A stretch of 64,000 nt of DNA from Piezodorus guildinii. Lineage: Eukaryota > Arthropoda > Insecta > Hemiptera > Pentatomidae. Positions 1-11,135 of the stretch are shown here, piece after piece. Position 1 is the first letter of the stretch, and the number at the start of each line of letters is the position of its first letter. Location: positions 82,694,974 through 82,758,973 of the forward strand of contig CM041294.1 in assembly GCA_023052935.1 (NCBI GenBank). Direction: 5' to 3'. Below the pieces are notes generated by a model. It did not search any database. It saw nothing but the letters and a program-made list of their open reading frames with translations, and was not told the DNA's origin. The position numbers were made by a program, and so were the translations under genes.

Positions 1-1553
1 TAGATGATAGAGAAAAGCGTGTTTTAGAATAAGTAAAGTATATCGATAATATTATTTTTTACTTTAAGTACTATTTCATAGTGAATTAAATTTTCTGTAA
101 AATGAAAAAAAGAATCATTGAAATTAGTTAAGAACTAGCAGAGATATACAGTTTTGAAATTAGCAGTGGTGATATGCCATTTTTTAAAAATGATTTATTG
201 CTTTTCATATTGGTTAATTGCTTATCTACAGCATTATAAATAATTATATCCTAATATAGTTATTTGGAAATAATAAACCATTGTGTAATTGTTAGCAACG
301 TTATTTTTTTTTTCATTATCATATGGTTAGTTACATCTGCTCTTTAAGCTCTTTATTTTCGAAAAGTTAAATTGTTTTTAAGAAGCATTTGTGTAGAAGC
401 AGCCACCCGTCAGTGATCACTAGCAATCATAACACTTTGAATGTTGAATTCTGTGTTGAGCATGTCTGATGAAAAGCAGAGGCTTCACAAACATTTTACG
501 CCCAAGTAATTTAAAATTATTTCTCAATGACATCTCTCAGACCTCCTGAACAACAACCAATCCACTGGTTAATTTTTGGGTAATGTTAAACGGTTCCTAT
601 TTTATTCGATTTATAACTATTTTATATTGCAAATAAACGTTTTAAACCTCTAAACACATTTTAAAAATTCAATTTAGTTTCCATGGTCCCATTTAGTTTA
701 CAATGGAACATCTTTATTCATCAAATTATCTAAAAGTAGAAATAACTAATAACAATATTAATTTATTGATTTATAGCAACTTTCCATTTTAACCACATAC
801 GCAGGGTGTATTGTAATTTTTTTTTCTAAAATCTTGAGAACTGTATGGAATAATATAACCTGTACGATACCTTGCGGGGTCTACATTGAATTACCTTAAC
901 CTCCCTCATTACATCATTACAAATAGCATATGTGAGTAAGTCTATGACTTATAAAAACTTTCTATTAACTTGTAAGACCTATTTTATTGCATATTAAATT
1001 TTCTAAAATATTGCTCTTTCCAACAATATATTATACGTTTATATTACAACTCATATTTCAGGATTAATGTTTTGCTTTATAATATTCCTTAATTGAAATC
1101 GATTATTGGATTATTTGAAATGGAAAATCAATAAAAAAAGTGAAATTAGAATAAGCCGTTGGACGTAATATATTGCCAACAATGCCCCCACAATTGATCA
1201 AGTTTAAAACAACCACCCCGCAATATAAAAGACGAATGGTCAAATACAATGTGCATTTAATTGCATTCTTCTCTTCTCTCTTATTTCCTTTTCGCTTTAC
1301 TTGTCATTCACGATGGTCGTTTATAAACCCCTAATGCCAAATAGTAGCAGATCTACGAGAGGAAGAAAATAGAGAGAGTTAATAACAGCAAAGAAGTAAA
1401 AAATAGTAAAACTCCTCTCGGTTGAACAAGATATATCATACGCCCAGTTTTCATTGGCGCGACAGACCGTGTAAAGCTCTTTGCAGCGCGACGTAACGAT
1501 TCGCAATGATATGTTTAAGGTAGGGTCCTCACTCCCTACACCTCTATTGCTAT
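1..1553. other. AT-rich DNA, no gene recognised
   Basis: Mostly low-complexity AT-rich sequence with frequent stops in all frames. A TATA-like string (tataaaag near 1225) precedes a pyrimidine-rich stretch at 1265-1310, but the frame after the following ATG closes within 20 codons. I see no convincing exon or transposon domain. Confidence 0.5.
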
Positions 1554-1598
1554 GTTTTTGACTGGCTGCTTTTCTAACGCAGCGGTACCTTCAAAAAC
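1554..1598 (+). repeat. Conserved small hairpin (copy 1), repeat family shared with 11091
   Basis: Arms GTTTTTGA and TCAAAAAC enclose an inner GCTGC/GCAGC stem with a TTTTCTAA loop. A second copy at 11091-11135 keeps both stems and loop. Both are followed by short direct repeats containing tataaactatattta. Further on, both have a GC-rich patch (1748-1800 and 11645-11720) and a cctcagtaatctcaatacat-like string (1808-1834, 11826-11850; a third at 29417-29443). This looks like part of one transposon family, perhaps a retrotransposon 3' region. Confidence 0.6.
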
Positions 1599-1879
1599 TA
1601 GATTAATTGATATCTCTAATCAACGTATAAACTATATTTACTGAAACGTATAAACTATATATATATCAATGTATAAACTATATTTCAAAACGTGTCGTGT
1701 TTACAGGTTTTTGTGATCTTATTCATAGGTGTAACTTTTACCTAATCCTCTTGTCGGCTGCCGCTGGGGTCCAGGAAGTTTCCCGAGGTGTGGCAGGGAA
1801 GTTTTCCTCAGTAATCTCAATACATAACACTATACGAGCTTACTAAAGAAGGAAAGGGACTGAAAGTGAATCCTCTTTC

Positions 1880-2570
1880 AATATTATGCTTGAAAAAGTC
1901 AACGAAATCCGTTTGAAACAGGTTTCGTACTCTAAATACTTGGGAGCTTGACTCAACTAATACCGACGGATCAACGCAAACATAAGAGAGAAGTTAAGGA
2001 GGTGTTTTTACTACATCAGGAGAGGACTTCCTGGGCAAAAGGAGATTTCAAAGGCCACTAAGAAAATAGTCATCCGGAATACATGCCTTCCTATTCTAAC
2101 ATATGTTTTTTTATTTATTTAACGTCACTTTATGCTACTCTGGCTAATCGGACGATGTTACAGCCCACGATCCTCCAGTCCTCAATTTTGCATATCCAGG
2201 TTTAATTAGGATAGGGATCTTTAACGAGTACCTGACATCACACAGGCTCGGGACCACATTTCAACATCCCCTCCGAAGGACGACCTAACTAAGGATTTTT
2301 CACTCCCATGAAAAATCCTAGGGCTATCTGCAGTTTGAACCCGTGACATCGAGGAGAACTTACTGAGGTAGTTTGGACACGTCTCGCGAATTGTTGAAGA
2401 CAGAATTACCAGGCCAACTCACGGGGTTAGAGTGAAGGAGGGAGGGGGCCAAACGGAAGACCTAGAAAACCTAGGAAGAAGGAGTGAGAAGGTCTTGGAG
2501 AAGGAGAAGCAATCTAACACTAGATAGAGATCTTTAGATCAGGTTCTGTAAGATGGCACCTCATACTGCT
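1880..2570 (+). pseudogene. Degenerate RTE-like reverse transcriptase C-terminal fragment, split by a SINE
   Basis: The plus frames at about 1885-2105 give a decayed YSKYLGA / RINANIREKLRR stretch, and 2350-2570 gives FGHVSRIVEDRIT. These resemble the thumb and C-terminal region of RTE-type LINE ORF2 (KYLGS, INxRIRKA, LRWFGHVxRM). Stops and frameshifts are present. The two halves are separated by a minus-strand SINE at about 2108-2345, so the SINE landed in an existing LINE fragment. Confidence 0.55.
2108..2345 (-). repeat. SINE-1 copy (tRNA-derived), 5'-truncated
   Basis: Matches the minus-strand body of the SINE-1 family: AAATAAA-type tail at 2108-2120, the agggatctttaacgagtacctgac block, and a gtttgaacccgtgac remnant of the B box at about 2333. 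The A-box head is missing. Confidence 0.75.
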
Positions 2571-2666
2571 CAGTAGCAAAAAGAGGTCACAATTAAGAAA
2601 GTAATTAAACTTGAAAAAGTTGAAGAGTTGTAACAGGGATTCGAACGCACAACCTTTTAACGTCTT

Positions 2667-3183
2667 TTAATTTTTTTTTTTCTTTCTTTTGTGAAAGTGG
2701 ACAAGTCTGCCGAAAAAGATATTCGAGAGGATCTTGTAGGCACAAGACAACAGGGATATGCCGCGATAGTTGGCGCAATTAAATTGATCTCCCTTCTTAA
2801 GGAGAGGCCATATTATAGGATTAGCCCATTGTCGTGGCAGCCTTTCCTGTTCCCGGATTGACAAGACTATGTCAGACAGTGTTCTATGCAATTCATCTCC
2901 CCAATACATAAATAGCTCTATATCTTCAAGTTCGTCAGGCATACCCTCTCCAGTGATGCCGCCTGCTTCTATATCCTCCAAAACCGCAATCGGTCTATTA
3001 CTACGGGGACCCAACTGGTCATATATAAAACCTTGATATGCCCTCTTCTTACCTATGCTTCTCAAACCTGGACCATCTCGAGGCGAATAGTTGGTCCTGT
3101 GAGAGATGGAGATGAATGAAGAATTAGGAGGAACAGTGGACTTCATGGCCTTTTTGGAGAAATATATATCCTTAAATTTATAA
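2667..3183 (-). pseudogene. RTE-like retrotransposon fragment (linker and start of RT)
   Basis: Minus strand frame with GDELHRTLSDIVLSIREQE, then LPRQWANPIIWPLLKKGDQ and NYRGISLLS. These are the recognisable start of the reverse transcriptase domain of RTE-type LINEs. The fragment is truncated at 2667 in a pyrimidine-rich run. It lies tail to head against another fragment of the same kind on the opposite strand (3184 onward). Confidence 0.65.
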
Positions 3184-3440
3184 AGCTGGAGAGGCTCAGT
3201 TGGGTTGGCTATGTCACAAGGATGCAAGGGAAAAACCGCCCAGAAGAGCTTTGGAAACCCCCATTCACAGTACCCGACGAACCGGTAGGCCAAGGCTGCG
3301 ATGGATTGATGGAGTGGCGGCGGACGCACGGAGCCTGTTGCGAGTCAGGAACTGGAGAGCTGCAGCACAGAATGGCGGCGGCTCATTGAGGAGGCCAATG
3401 CCCACCAAGAGTTGTAGCGCCATGAAGATAAATAGACTTT
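3184..3440 (+). pseudogene. RTE-like ORF2 3' end fragment
   Basis: Plus-strand frames encode a decayed C-terminus with GRPRLRWIDGVAADARSLL and NWRAAAQN. This is the same terminal motif as the better preserved copy ending at 28283 ([27 protein letters not shown]). Both end in tagcgcca followed by a GAT/GAA-rich tail. It is too short and shifted to be functional. Confidence 0.7.
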
Positions 3441-3476
3441 TAAATCATAAATTAAATTGGTCAAAACTAACCTACC

Positions 3477-3488
3477 AATATCGTTCCA
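3477..3488 (+). repeat. Target-site duplication, left copy
   Basis: AATATCGTTCCA occurs here and again at 9371-9382, exactly bracketing the I-like LINE. The 12-bp length fits target-primed reverse transcription. Confidence 0.8.
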
Positions 3489-3704
3489 GTTGGTGTTTAC
3501 GTCTGGTACAGTGTGGATGCGTCTAGAGGATCCAGAGGATTAAGCGCTCAACATCTGATAAGTTGCATGTTCTCTATAACTTTAATATATTTTTCCATAT
3601 AATTTAATTAGAAGGTTTTTATTTAGTTTTGTTTCATCTTTTCTTTTGGTATATTTTTTATTTTATAACTTTTTTTTTTTTTTCAATAAGATTCAGCCTA
3701 CACA

Positions 3705-5012
3705 ATGGGTGAATCTCCCCCTGTAAAACGTAAAAAAGATAGATTTAAAGGTCCAAATATAGGAAATCCTGAATATACACTTAATAACTCTATAAGGTTT
3801 TTAATTATTAAAAGAATTGAAAAGGATGAGGAAGGTAATACTTTAGATTTTAAGAACGTATCACCGTTTTTTATCCATAAAAGTTTAAAACACTTAATCG
3901 GTGATGTAAAACTGGTTAAAAAACTTAGGGATGGCACTCTTTTAATAGAAGTTTTTTCGGATGCCCAATCAGAAAAACTGTTGAAATGTAATAACTTTCT
4001 TAACAATTTTCCAGTAAAAGTAGAACCGCATGGCAAGTTAAATTTGAGTAAAAGCATCATATGGTGCCCAGACCTGGTTCATTGTACAATTGAAGAAATA
4101 AGAGAAGAACTAAAATCCCAAAAAATCGAGGATGTAACACGAATGACCTACTTTAAAAATAATATAAAACATGACAGACACAATTACCTATTAACTTTCA
4201 ATAGCCCAACTGTTCCTCATGAAATAAAAATCGGTTTTTATAATGTCATTGTTAAAAACTATATTTCAAATCCCATACGTTGTTATAACTGTCTCAAATT
4301 TGGCCATACCAAAACAGTATGTACCAGTGAGCCACTATGTAAATATTGTGGAAAAATAAAGCATGAAGGTACAGAATGTGATAGTTGCTTAAAATGTGTA
4401 AATTGTTCTGGTCAACATGACTCATTTTCAAAAAGTTGCCCTATTTTTATTAAAGAAAAAGAGATTAGAAAAATAAAATAATCCGAAAAAATAACTTATA
4501 ATGCTGCTAAAAAGAAATATGAACTATTACACCCTCTTCAACCACACACTTCTTTCTCTAATGTAGTAAGAAACAAAGCAACGGTAAGTGTTAGTGTACA
4601 AACTGAAGAACTACAGGACAGTTCTCTTATCTTTAAGAGGCCTTTAGCTAGACCTGTAAAGAGGAGCTGTGGGACTCAGAGTGGCGTTATCAGTTCCCCC
4701 ACCTCGCTCCCCCCCTCCACCATCCCTACTCTCTCTCCTTCTCTACCGTCCTCTTCCTTACTTATTCCAGTCCCTAACCGGACTTCACGGTCTCGAGACC
4801 GGGACCTGGTCAACGTCACGGGGGCCATACCTAAAACTCGTGACACACCCATAAAACCGAAGACTATGTTTTCGGGACAGCTGACATCTACCGATGCCAC
4901 CCCCCCTACCGAGTGCCCAGATGATTTTGATCGTCAGGGCGAGTGGACATTAGTTAAAGATAGACGATCTCGAAGCAAAACGCGAAGCAGAGACAGATTA
5001 CAATCTGATTAG
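3705..5012 (+). pseudogene. LINE ORF1, gag-like nucleic-acid-binding protein, one internal stop
   Basis: The frame runs from ATG 3705 to TAG 5010-5012 (436 codons) with a single TAA at 4479-4481. The N-terminal two thirds are Lys-rich. Around residues 196-248 lie three zinc knuckles: CYNCLKFGHTKTVC, CKYCGKIKHEGTEC and CVNCSGQHDSFSKSC, spaced CX2CX4HX4C, CX2CX4HX4C and CX2CX3HX6C. After the stop the frame continues through a Ser/Pro-rich region to a basic end (DRRSRSKTRSRDR). In the family this protein coats LINE RNA and helps form the RNP. The stop lies just after the knuckles and would give a 258-residue product. A single base change would explain it, so the copy is fairly young. Confidence 0.8.
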
Positions 5013-5615
5013 CCAGTTATTGGTAACAATTCGATTATTGAAAATTATTTTTAATTCAAATCAACTATAATTTTTAATTTAATATCTATTATTAACCAAG
5101 TTTATGATCTTTCACTCCAACACTCATATAGTTATATTAGTTTATTTCGTCAATAGAACCATCTGGTATCGATTTCATCATTTTTTTACTGTTTTTTCTT
5201 TCTCTATTTATTTCATGTTTTCAGCCAAATTTACTATAGCCTTATTGCAATGGAAATACAATGAGTTAAAAACATATTTTATCTTTACAAATGGTCTCGA
5301 TCAGAGTTCCTCCGATTTTTGCCAGCCTAAACGATATATCCAAAAATTACTTTTTAGATCTGCCTCTCCTTATTACTACATATGCACCTACATCTTAAAT
5401 TATTACTATATACCCTTTTCTATTTTCCTCTCTATTTTCTATTGCTTTGCTAATTCGTTAGTTGTTTTACCTTATGTTATCTTAATCGATCCAGTGGCCT
5501 TTAAACCTAATATTTCCTTCCTTTATTCTTCTGTTCGGCGGTCTTCAAGAGGGCTATCCATCATCGACTCATTTCATCATTTTTTATATTGTCTAATTTT
5601 CTTTAAAAACCTACT
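5013..5615 (+). other. Inter-ORF spacer of the LINE with a decayed echo of the ORF2 start
   Basis: No required gene lies here. The stretch has one 181-codon open frame (5104-5649) that is Phe/Tyr/Ile-rich and reads like noncoding AT-rich DNA. At 5168-5290 the order atttcatcattttttta, then gccttattgcaatgg, then gagttaaaaacatattt recurs in diverged form at 5571-5660, across the true ORF2 start. This suggests a duplication of the ORF2 leader. Confidence 0.5.
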
Positions 5616-8600
5616 ATGGCATTATTACATTGGAATTGCAATATATTAAAAACACATTTTGCCGACTTGAAGACATTGATTGAAGACCACCATCCAGTCT
5701 GTTTGTGCCTGCAAGAAACACATCTGAAAATTCAACAGAATTTTTCGCAAAAGAATTTTGAAATCTACCGGAGAGACGGACCGAATACTGAACATGGATC
5801 TGGAGGGGTCCTTATAGCCGTCGATAAGTCTGTCTACTCGGAAGAAATAGACATTGACTCAGAGCTTCAAGCAGTTGCTGTTTCAATTCACCTGGGAACA
5901 ACGTTTACAGTCTGTAATATTTACCTTCCCCCAGATAGTTCTATTCAACCCGCACATCTCGTACACCTATATAAACAACTTCCTCAACCCATTGTGATGG
6001 TAGGAGACTTCAACGGACACCATACGCTCTGGGGTTCTCAAAATATTAATACCCGAGGTAGAATCATTGAAGACTTTCTCGATATATCTGAACTACTGCT
6101 ACTTAACACAGGTGAACCAACCTACCTCAGTTCGGCATACGGCTCCTATTCGGCTTTAGACCTATCTCTTTGCAGCCCTCCTCTGTACAGTAAAATTGAT
6201 TGGACAGTCTTACCCGACCTATATGGCAGCGACCACTTCCCAGTACGTCTCTTATTCGGGAACATGGTTGCATGGGAATATAAGCTGAAACCAAGGTGGA
6301 TACTGGAAAGAGCTAATTGGCCACTTTTCTCTGCGCTGTCTATTCCCCCTTTGGCTTCTCCACCTGAGCTCAGCATCGAGGAAGGATGTCGAGCTATAAC
6401 TGACGTCTTAATAAATGCAGCTACGGCCGCCATCCCGAGAAGTAAAGGGACTCCCAAAAGAATGCCTGTTCCCTGGTTTACTGAAGAATGCAAAACAGCC
6501 ATCAGAAACCGCAGAAAAGAACTCAGAAGATTTCAAAAAAATATGAACGAAAAAAACCTCATAGAATACAAACGACAGAGAGCTATATGTCGACGGATTT
6601 TAAATCAAGTAAAACTATATCGTGGAAACAGTTTGTCGAATCCATCAACTCCTCAACCCCGTCAACTATCATTTGGAAAAGAATTAAGAGACTTAGCAAT
6701 AATAACCTTTCTAGCCGCTATACACTCCTACTCAACGGTGCTTTAAACGACCAGCCTGAGTCGGTTGCTGCCCATTTTGCGAACTTTTACTGTGAATTAT
6801 TCAATTCCACCCGCACACCCGAAGCATCTGACGAAGAAATAATCAAGTATCCCCTATTCACTCAAAACCATACTGAGGATTACAATCGCTCTTTTTCAAT
6901 GTGGGAGCTGGAATCAATATTGAAGAATCTAAAGGGAACTTCTCCAGGACCGGATGGAATCCACTATGTTATGATAAAAAATCTGCCGCAGGATACTTTG
7001 GAATGGCTCTTGGGATTTTACAATCACATTTGGCACAAAGGGGAATTTCCGCAACTTTGGCGCCACTCAGAAATCATTCCGATCCCCAAAGCTAATAAAG
7101 ACAAACGCCATGCTACTAATTACCGTCCTATTTTCCTCACCAGCTGTCTCGGAAAGCTGATGGAGCGCATGGTCAATAAACGACTGAAATGGGTCATTGA
7201 ATCTAACAGCATGGTTCAGAACTTCCAGTGTGGATTCAGAAAGGGGAGATGTACAGTCGACCATCTCGTACAGATCGAAGCGGAACTCCAATACGCTTTC
7301 ATTCAGCGGCAACAAGTTGTAGCTGTATTTTTCGATATGTTTAAGGCATTCGACACCATTAATAAAATCAATGTCCTAAAAATCCTTATAGAACTCGGGT
7401 TTACTGGCAGGCTTATCCACTTCATCGAACAATTCTTGACCAAACGTACCTTCAAGATCCGCATAGGAACTGTTTTGTCTAGAATATGCGACCAAGTTAC
7501 TGGAATGCCACAAGGATGTGTCTTAAGCCCGACACTTTTCATGCTCGCAATCAATAGGTTGGGTCGCGGCCTACCAAGAGGAGTCCGACCTATGCTGTTT
7601 GCCGATGATTTGGCTATCTTATGCAGATCGAGTGACATTGACACTATCAAAACTAAGCTTCAGCACAGCATCAATCGTATCAGCTATTGGGCACAAGCTT
7701 CGGGGCTTAAGTTTTCCGCTGAGAAGACCAGATGCCTACACTTCAGTAGGAAAAGAAATATATCCCCATCTCTAGAGCTGTCATTAGATGATGTTTTGCT
7801 ACCCTACGTTGACAGTATCAAGTTTCTAGGATTAATCTTTGACCGAAGACTATCATGGGAGCGCCACATTAATGAGCTGAAAGAAAGATGTCTTGTTAAA
7901 ATGAATATCTTAAGGGTATTAAGTGGAACGTCATGGGGAGCTGACAGGACGACCTTGCTCCAAATCTACAACGCGATTGTGAGCTCTAGGCTAGAACATG
8001 GCTGCTTTGTGTACGGCTCTGCTCGCCAAAGCATATTATCGAAGTTGGATGTTGTTCATCATACGGGAATCCGCATCGCTACTGGTGCTTTTCGAACAAG
8101 TCCCACTTTAAGTCTTTGTGCCGAATCTGGAATCCCTCCACTACATTTTCGCCGACAAAAACTGGCAATAAATTATATTTCAAAATTATATTTGCAGCCT
8201 ACAAACCTTTCGTACAGATATATATTTCGCCCTTGCTTCTCTCAAGAATTTCTTCGCCGACCAAATGCCACACTTCCACTAGCCGAAAGAATGCAAACAG
8301 CTATCGCAGAGATTAAGCAAACCCAGATAACTACGATTGAACAACATATCCCTCCTTGGACCTTCCAAAGACCCACCGTACATTTACAGTTGATAAAGTT
8401 AAAAGAAGATAACTCTCAGCCATCTCAATACCAAGAAAAACTCCAACAACTCATTGACACCATACCCAACAATCTTACTAATTTTACCGATGGATCTAAG
8501 ACCGAAACAACCACAACATCAGCCTTCGTAACTCCAGACTCAACCTACACATTCAAACTTCACCAGTTATGCAATATATATACCGCAGAACTTAATGCAA

Positions 8601-9280
8601 TCGCTCAGGCTCTCTACCACTCGATGACCTCTCCCCAAAATAATATCATAATCTGTACAGATTCTATGAGTGCGCTGTCTGGTGTCGACCAGTTATATTC
8701 TGAAAATCCCATTATAGCAAGAATTCAGGAATATGTGTCGATGCTCAGGGACAAAGGTAAAAATGTTTACCTTATATGGGTCCCCGGACATAAGGGCATA
8801 GTTGGTAACGAACTTGCAGACCAAGCATCTAAGAAAGCAAGAAATCTGCCCGGCCACGGAAGTAACCTATTATCTTCCTCCGATTTAGCTCGCACATTAA
8901 AAGAAAAGATAAATAAAAACTGGCAGGCGATGTGGGAAGATAGTTCAGGCAAATTGCGACTAATAAAAAGACTGGTTAAACCATGGAATAGCTCTTGCCG
9001 CAGAAGCCGCCGTGAGGAGGTGGCACTGGCACGCCTGCGGATTGGACATACAAGACTCACCCATGAGTATCTTATCCAAAGAGAACAGCCACCAAGATGT
9101 CCAAAATGCGACGCACCGCTCAGTGTAAAGCACTTGATCGAAGCATGCCCTGTTATCAGAAGAATACTCTCTCAGCATGGGGTACCCCCAGATGTGACTG
9201 TGGCGCTAGGCGACGAAGAGAGGATTATCGGCGGTCTGTTGAAAGACCTAAAAGAGTTGAATCTTCTATCAAAGCTATAA
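5616..9280 (+). pseudogene. LINE ORF2: endonuclease, reverse transcriptase, RNase H; one frameshift
   Basis: The frame starts at ATG 5616 (MALLHWNCN) with an APE-type endonuclease: LQETH at about 5712, GDFNGHH at about 6003, SDHFPV at about 6228. The reading frame shifts near 6600-6625, after NEKNLIEYKRQR and before SWKQFVESINS. It then continues to TAA 9280 with the reverse transcriptase: GPDGIHYVMIK at about 6950, FFDMFKAFDT at about 7330, GMPQGC at about 7505 and the catalytic FADDLAI at about 7600. RNase H follows (NFTDGSK, YTAELNA, CTDSMSAL, GHKGIVGNELAD; 8475-8835), and then a CPKCDAP..H..C zinc motif at about 9100. All catalytic signatures are present, so the frameshift is the main lesion. 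Confidence 0.85.
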
Positions 9281-9370
9281 AATTATAGGAATACCTTAAA
9301 TTCTAGCAACCTTAAAGGCGTTGATGACCGCCCGTAGTTGAACGCCTATAAAAAACACCAATCAATCATC

Positions 9371-9382
9371 AATATCGTTCCA
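9371..9382 (+). repeat. Target-site duplication, right copy
   Basis: The same AATATCGTTCCA as at 3477-3488, immediately after the (AATC)-rich tail of the LINE. Confidence 0.8.
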
Positions 9383-9476
9383 TTGTATTCTCAATAATCC
9401 TCCGAGGCTACTAAAAAAATGTATGGGCGCAGTACCATGCTAACGTTGAGTAGCTGTTTTACATGCTGTTATATAT

Positions 9477-10402
9477 TTTTACTTTCACTTACCTATATAT
9501 GAGATATATAGGAAGGGAAAGATTGCGATCGTGAAATTTTTCGAATTCCAGTTTTCGACTGGAAAACACGTTTTAGGGTCTCCTGAGTCCAAATGACCAA
9601 GTCCCGACAAAAGGTCTGTGTGATCGGATGTGTGTGTGTGGTAAGCCTAGCGCAAAAACGATAAGTCCTACGAAACTGAAATTTCATATTTAAGAGACCT
9701 ATACACCCGAGATGTTACAGCAACTTCTTCATCAAAATAACCTAACCAGAAGAGCCACTTTATACCATGCATTTTGCACCTTTTTACGATTTTCTCAACA
9801 ACGGCTCTAACGATTTTGATTAAACTCGCCATATTGATGTAAAATTAAATGGGCTTTAATATCATATAGGTTTCATTCTGATTGAAATAGTCTGAAGGGG
9901 CTTAAATGCCGATATTTTAAATTTTCTTCCTCTAAACTACCTTTAATTTTGTACATTCCAAAAGATTAACAATATCATCTTAATTACATTGATAAATGAC
10001 GGCTAAATATAAAAGTTGGGCGAATTTGATGACCAACTAAAGGATTAAAGAGCAAAACTATTTTTTAACGTAATTTTTTATTTACTGATAATAAGAACAG
10101 TAATATAGACTTATAATATACCGTTGGTAAGAGAAAGATTTTAGAAAAAATATTATCTGATACACAGAGTTGAAAAAGGCAATATAAAGTGACGAATGGG
10201 GAATAAACGTATTACTGATTAACAATTTAATATAGTTGTATTATTTAATCTAAATCATATGTATCTAACGAAAATGAATACACGTTTAATGAAAATCAAC
10301 TTCAAATGTTTTTCAAATTGAAGTATATTTAATAGTTTTTAAATTGATTTTTAAAGTCGAGGTAAGTGAAAGTCGTGTGTTGCACGCACCAGATTTTTTT
10401 TT
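9477..10402 (+). mobile_element. Family A repeat, full-length copy (A1)
   Basis: Begins TTTTACTTTCACTTACCT and ends with AGGTAAGTGAAAGT (10360-10373), then gtcgtgtgttgc and accagattttt. The two 14-mers are perfect inverted repeats. Internal landmarks seen in other copies are gattgcgatcgtgaa, a cctgagtccaaatgaccaag block, a TG microsatellite, cgattttctcaa and taaatgccgatattttaaat. There is no long reading frame, so this is a non-autonomous element; the superfamily is not recognised. Confidence 0.7.
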
Positions 10403-10689
10403 AATCTTAAGATTTCATTTACCGGATCGGCCTGTTACATCATGTATTTTTCTGTAACAATACTTTTGTTATGATGAAATAATTATTTACTTACATATTA
10501 ACAAAACGCTTTCTTCCTCCTTCAAGCTCCTTCCCAATCTTAATTTAAATCTCTCCTTTTTAAACACCTTCTTGCTTCCCAACCAGATGCCAACTAATTT
10601 CAGTATAGCGATTAAAGTGATGTGAAAAATGTCTACACTTCATGACATAAATGTATTTATGTTTTAAATTTATATGCCGAGTTGAAGTG

Positions 10690-11000
10690 GCTTAACCCTT
10701 CCAGTCGTCGCAAGTTTTTTCTTGCCTCATTCCTTTCCAAGTTATCCAATTCCACCGTCCATCATTCATTTTTGACCTCCTACAATTCAAATCCTCTGTC
10801 CATCCCCGTTGTACACGCTCCAGGCCTTCAGATTTATACAGTACAGTCCAACGAAATGAACATTTCGACAGATCCTTTCTCATTCGATCCTCAATCCTAT
10901 GGAATTCTATTCCTCCATCTATCTATCACTCCAACTCTCTTTCTACCTTCAAGTCCTGCATATTTAATAACTTAATGAATATCCAGACTCAATAGAATTG
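10690..11000 (+). pseudogene. Jockey/CR1-like ORF2 C-terminal fragment
   Basis: Read with one frameshift near 10815, the plus strand gives a tail with TRSRPSDLYS, SFLIRSSILWNSIPPSI and STFKSCIFNNL. This is the characteristic C-terminus of Jockey/CR1-type LINE ORF2 (TRS..DL, WNSLP..I, FK..L). Related tails lie at 16600-16735 (plus) and 53222-53542 (minus). An AT-rich 3' region follows and includes the small hairpin at 11091. Confidence 0.6.
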
Positions 11001-11090
11001 TGAATAAGCTTTTTATTTTGTCGTGTTATTCTCGTTTTAATATGTCTATTTTATATCAGTAATTGTTAATTTGTTTATATGTATTGCTAT

Positions 11091-11135
11091 GTTTTTGACT
11101 GGCTGCTTTTCTAAGGCAGCGGTAGCTTCAAAAAC
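11091..11135 (+). repeat. Conserved small hairpin (copy 2)
   Basis: Same stem-loop as at 1554-1598. Arms GTTTTTGA/TCAAAAAC and GCTGC/GCAGC are unchanged, while linker bases differ (acgc to aggc, gtacct to gtagct). Retention of both stems argues for a selected structure in the parent element. Confidence 0.6.

Larger units (their letters stand above)
3489..9370 (+). mobile_element. Full-length I-like non-LTR retrotransposon (LINE)
   Basis: A complete LINE of about 5.88 kb: 5' UTR 3489-3704, ORF1 3705-5012 (gag-like, three CCHC knuckles), spacer 5013-5615, ORF2 5616-9280 (endonuclease, reverse transcriptase, RNase H), and a 3' UTR. The 3' UTR holds a short hairpin (AGGCGTT at about 9317, AACGCCT at about 9342) and ends in an (AATC)n-like tail. 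A 12-bp duplication flanks it. An RNase H domain after RT together with a CCHC ORF1 points to the I/Nimb group rather than Jockey proper; that clade call is inference. One in-frame stop in ORF1 and one frameshift in ORF2 make this copy non-autonomous. Confidence 0.85.

Noticed and set aside
1265..1380. Promoter and first exon after the TATA-like string at 1225
   Set aside because: The frame ends after about 19 codons and no donor with a compatible downstream exon was found.
4676..4900. Minus-strand 74-codon frame over ORF1
   Set aside because: Antisense shadow of the Ser/Pro-rich end of LINE ORF1.
5104..5649. 181-codon open frame in the LINE spacer as a separate membrane protein
   Set aside because: The composition is that of AT-rich noncoding DNA. 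It overlaps the ORF2 start in another frame and lacks any recognisable domain.
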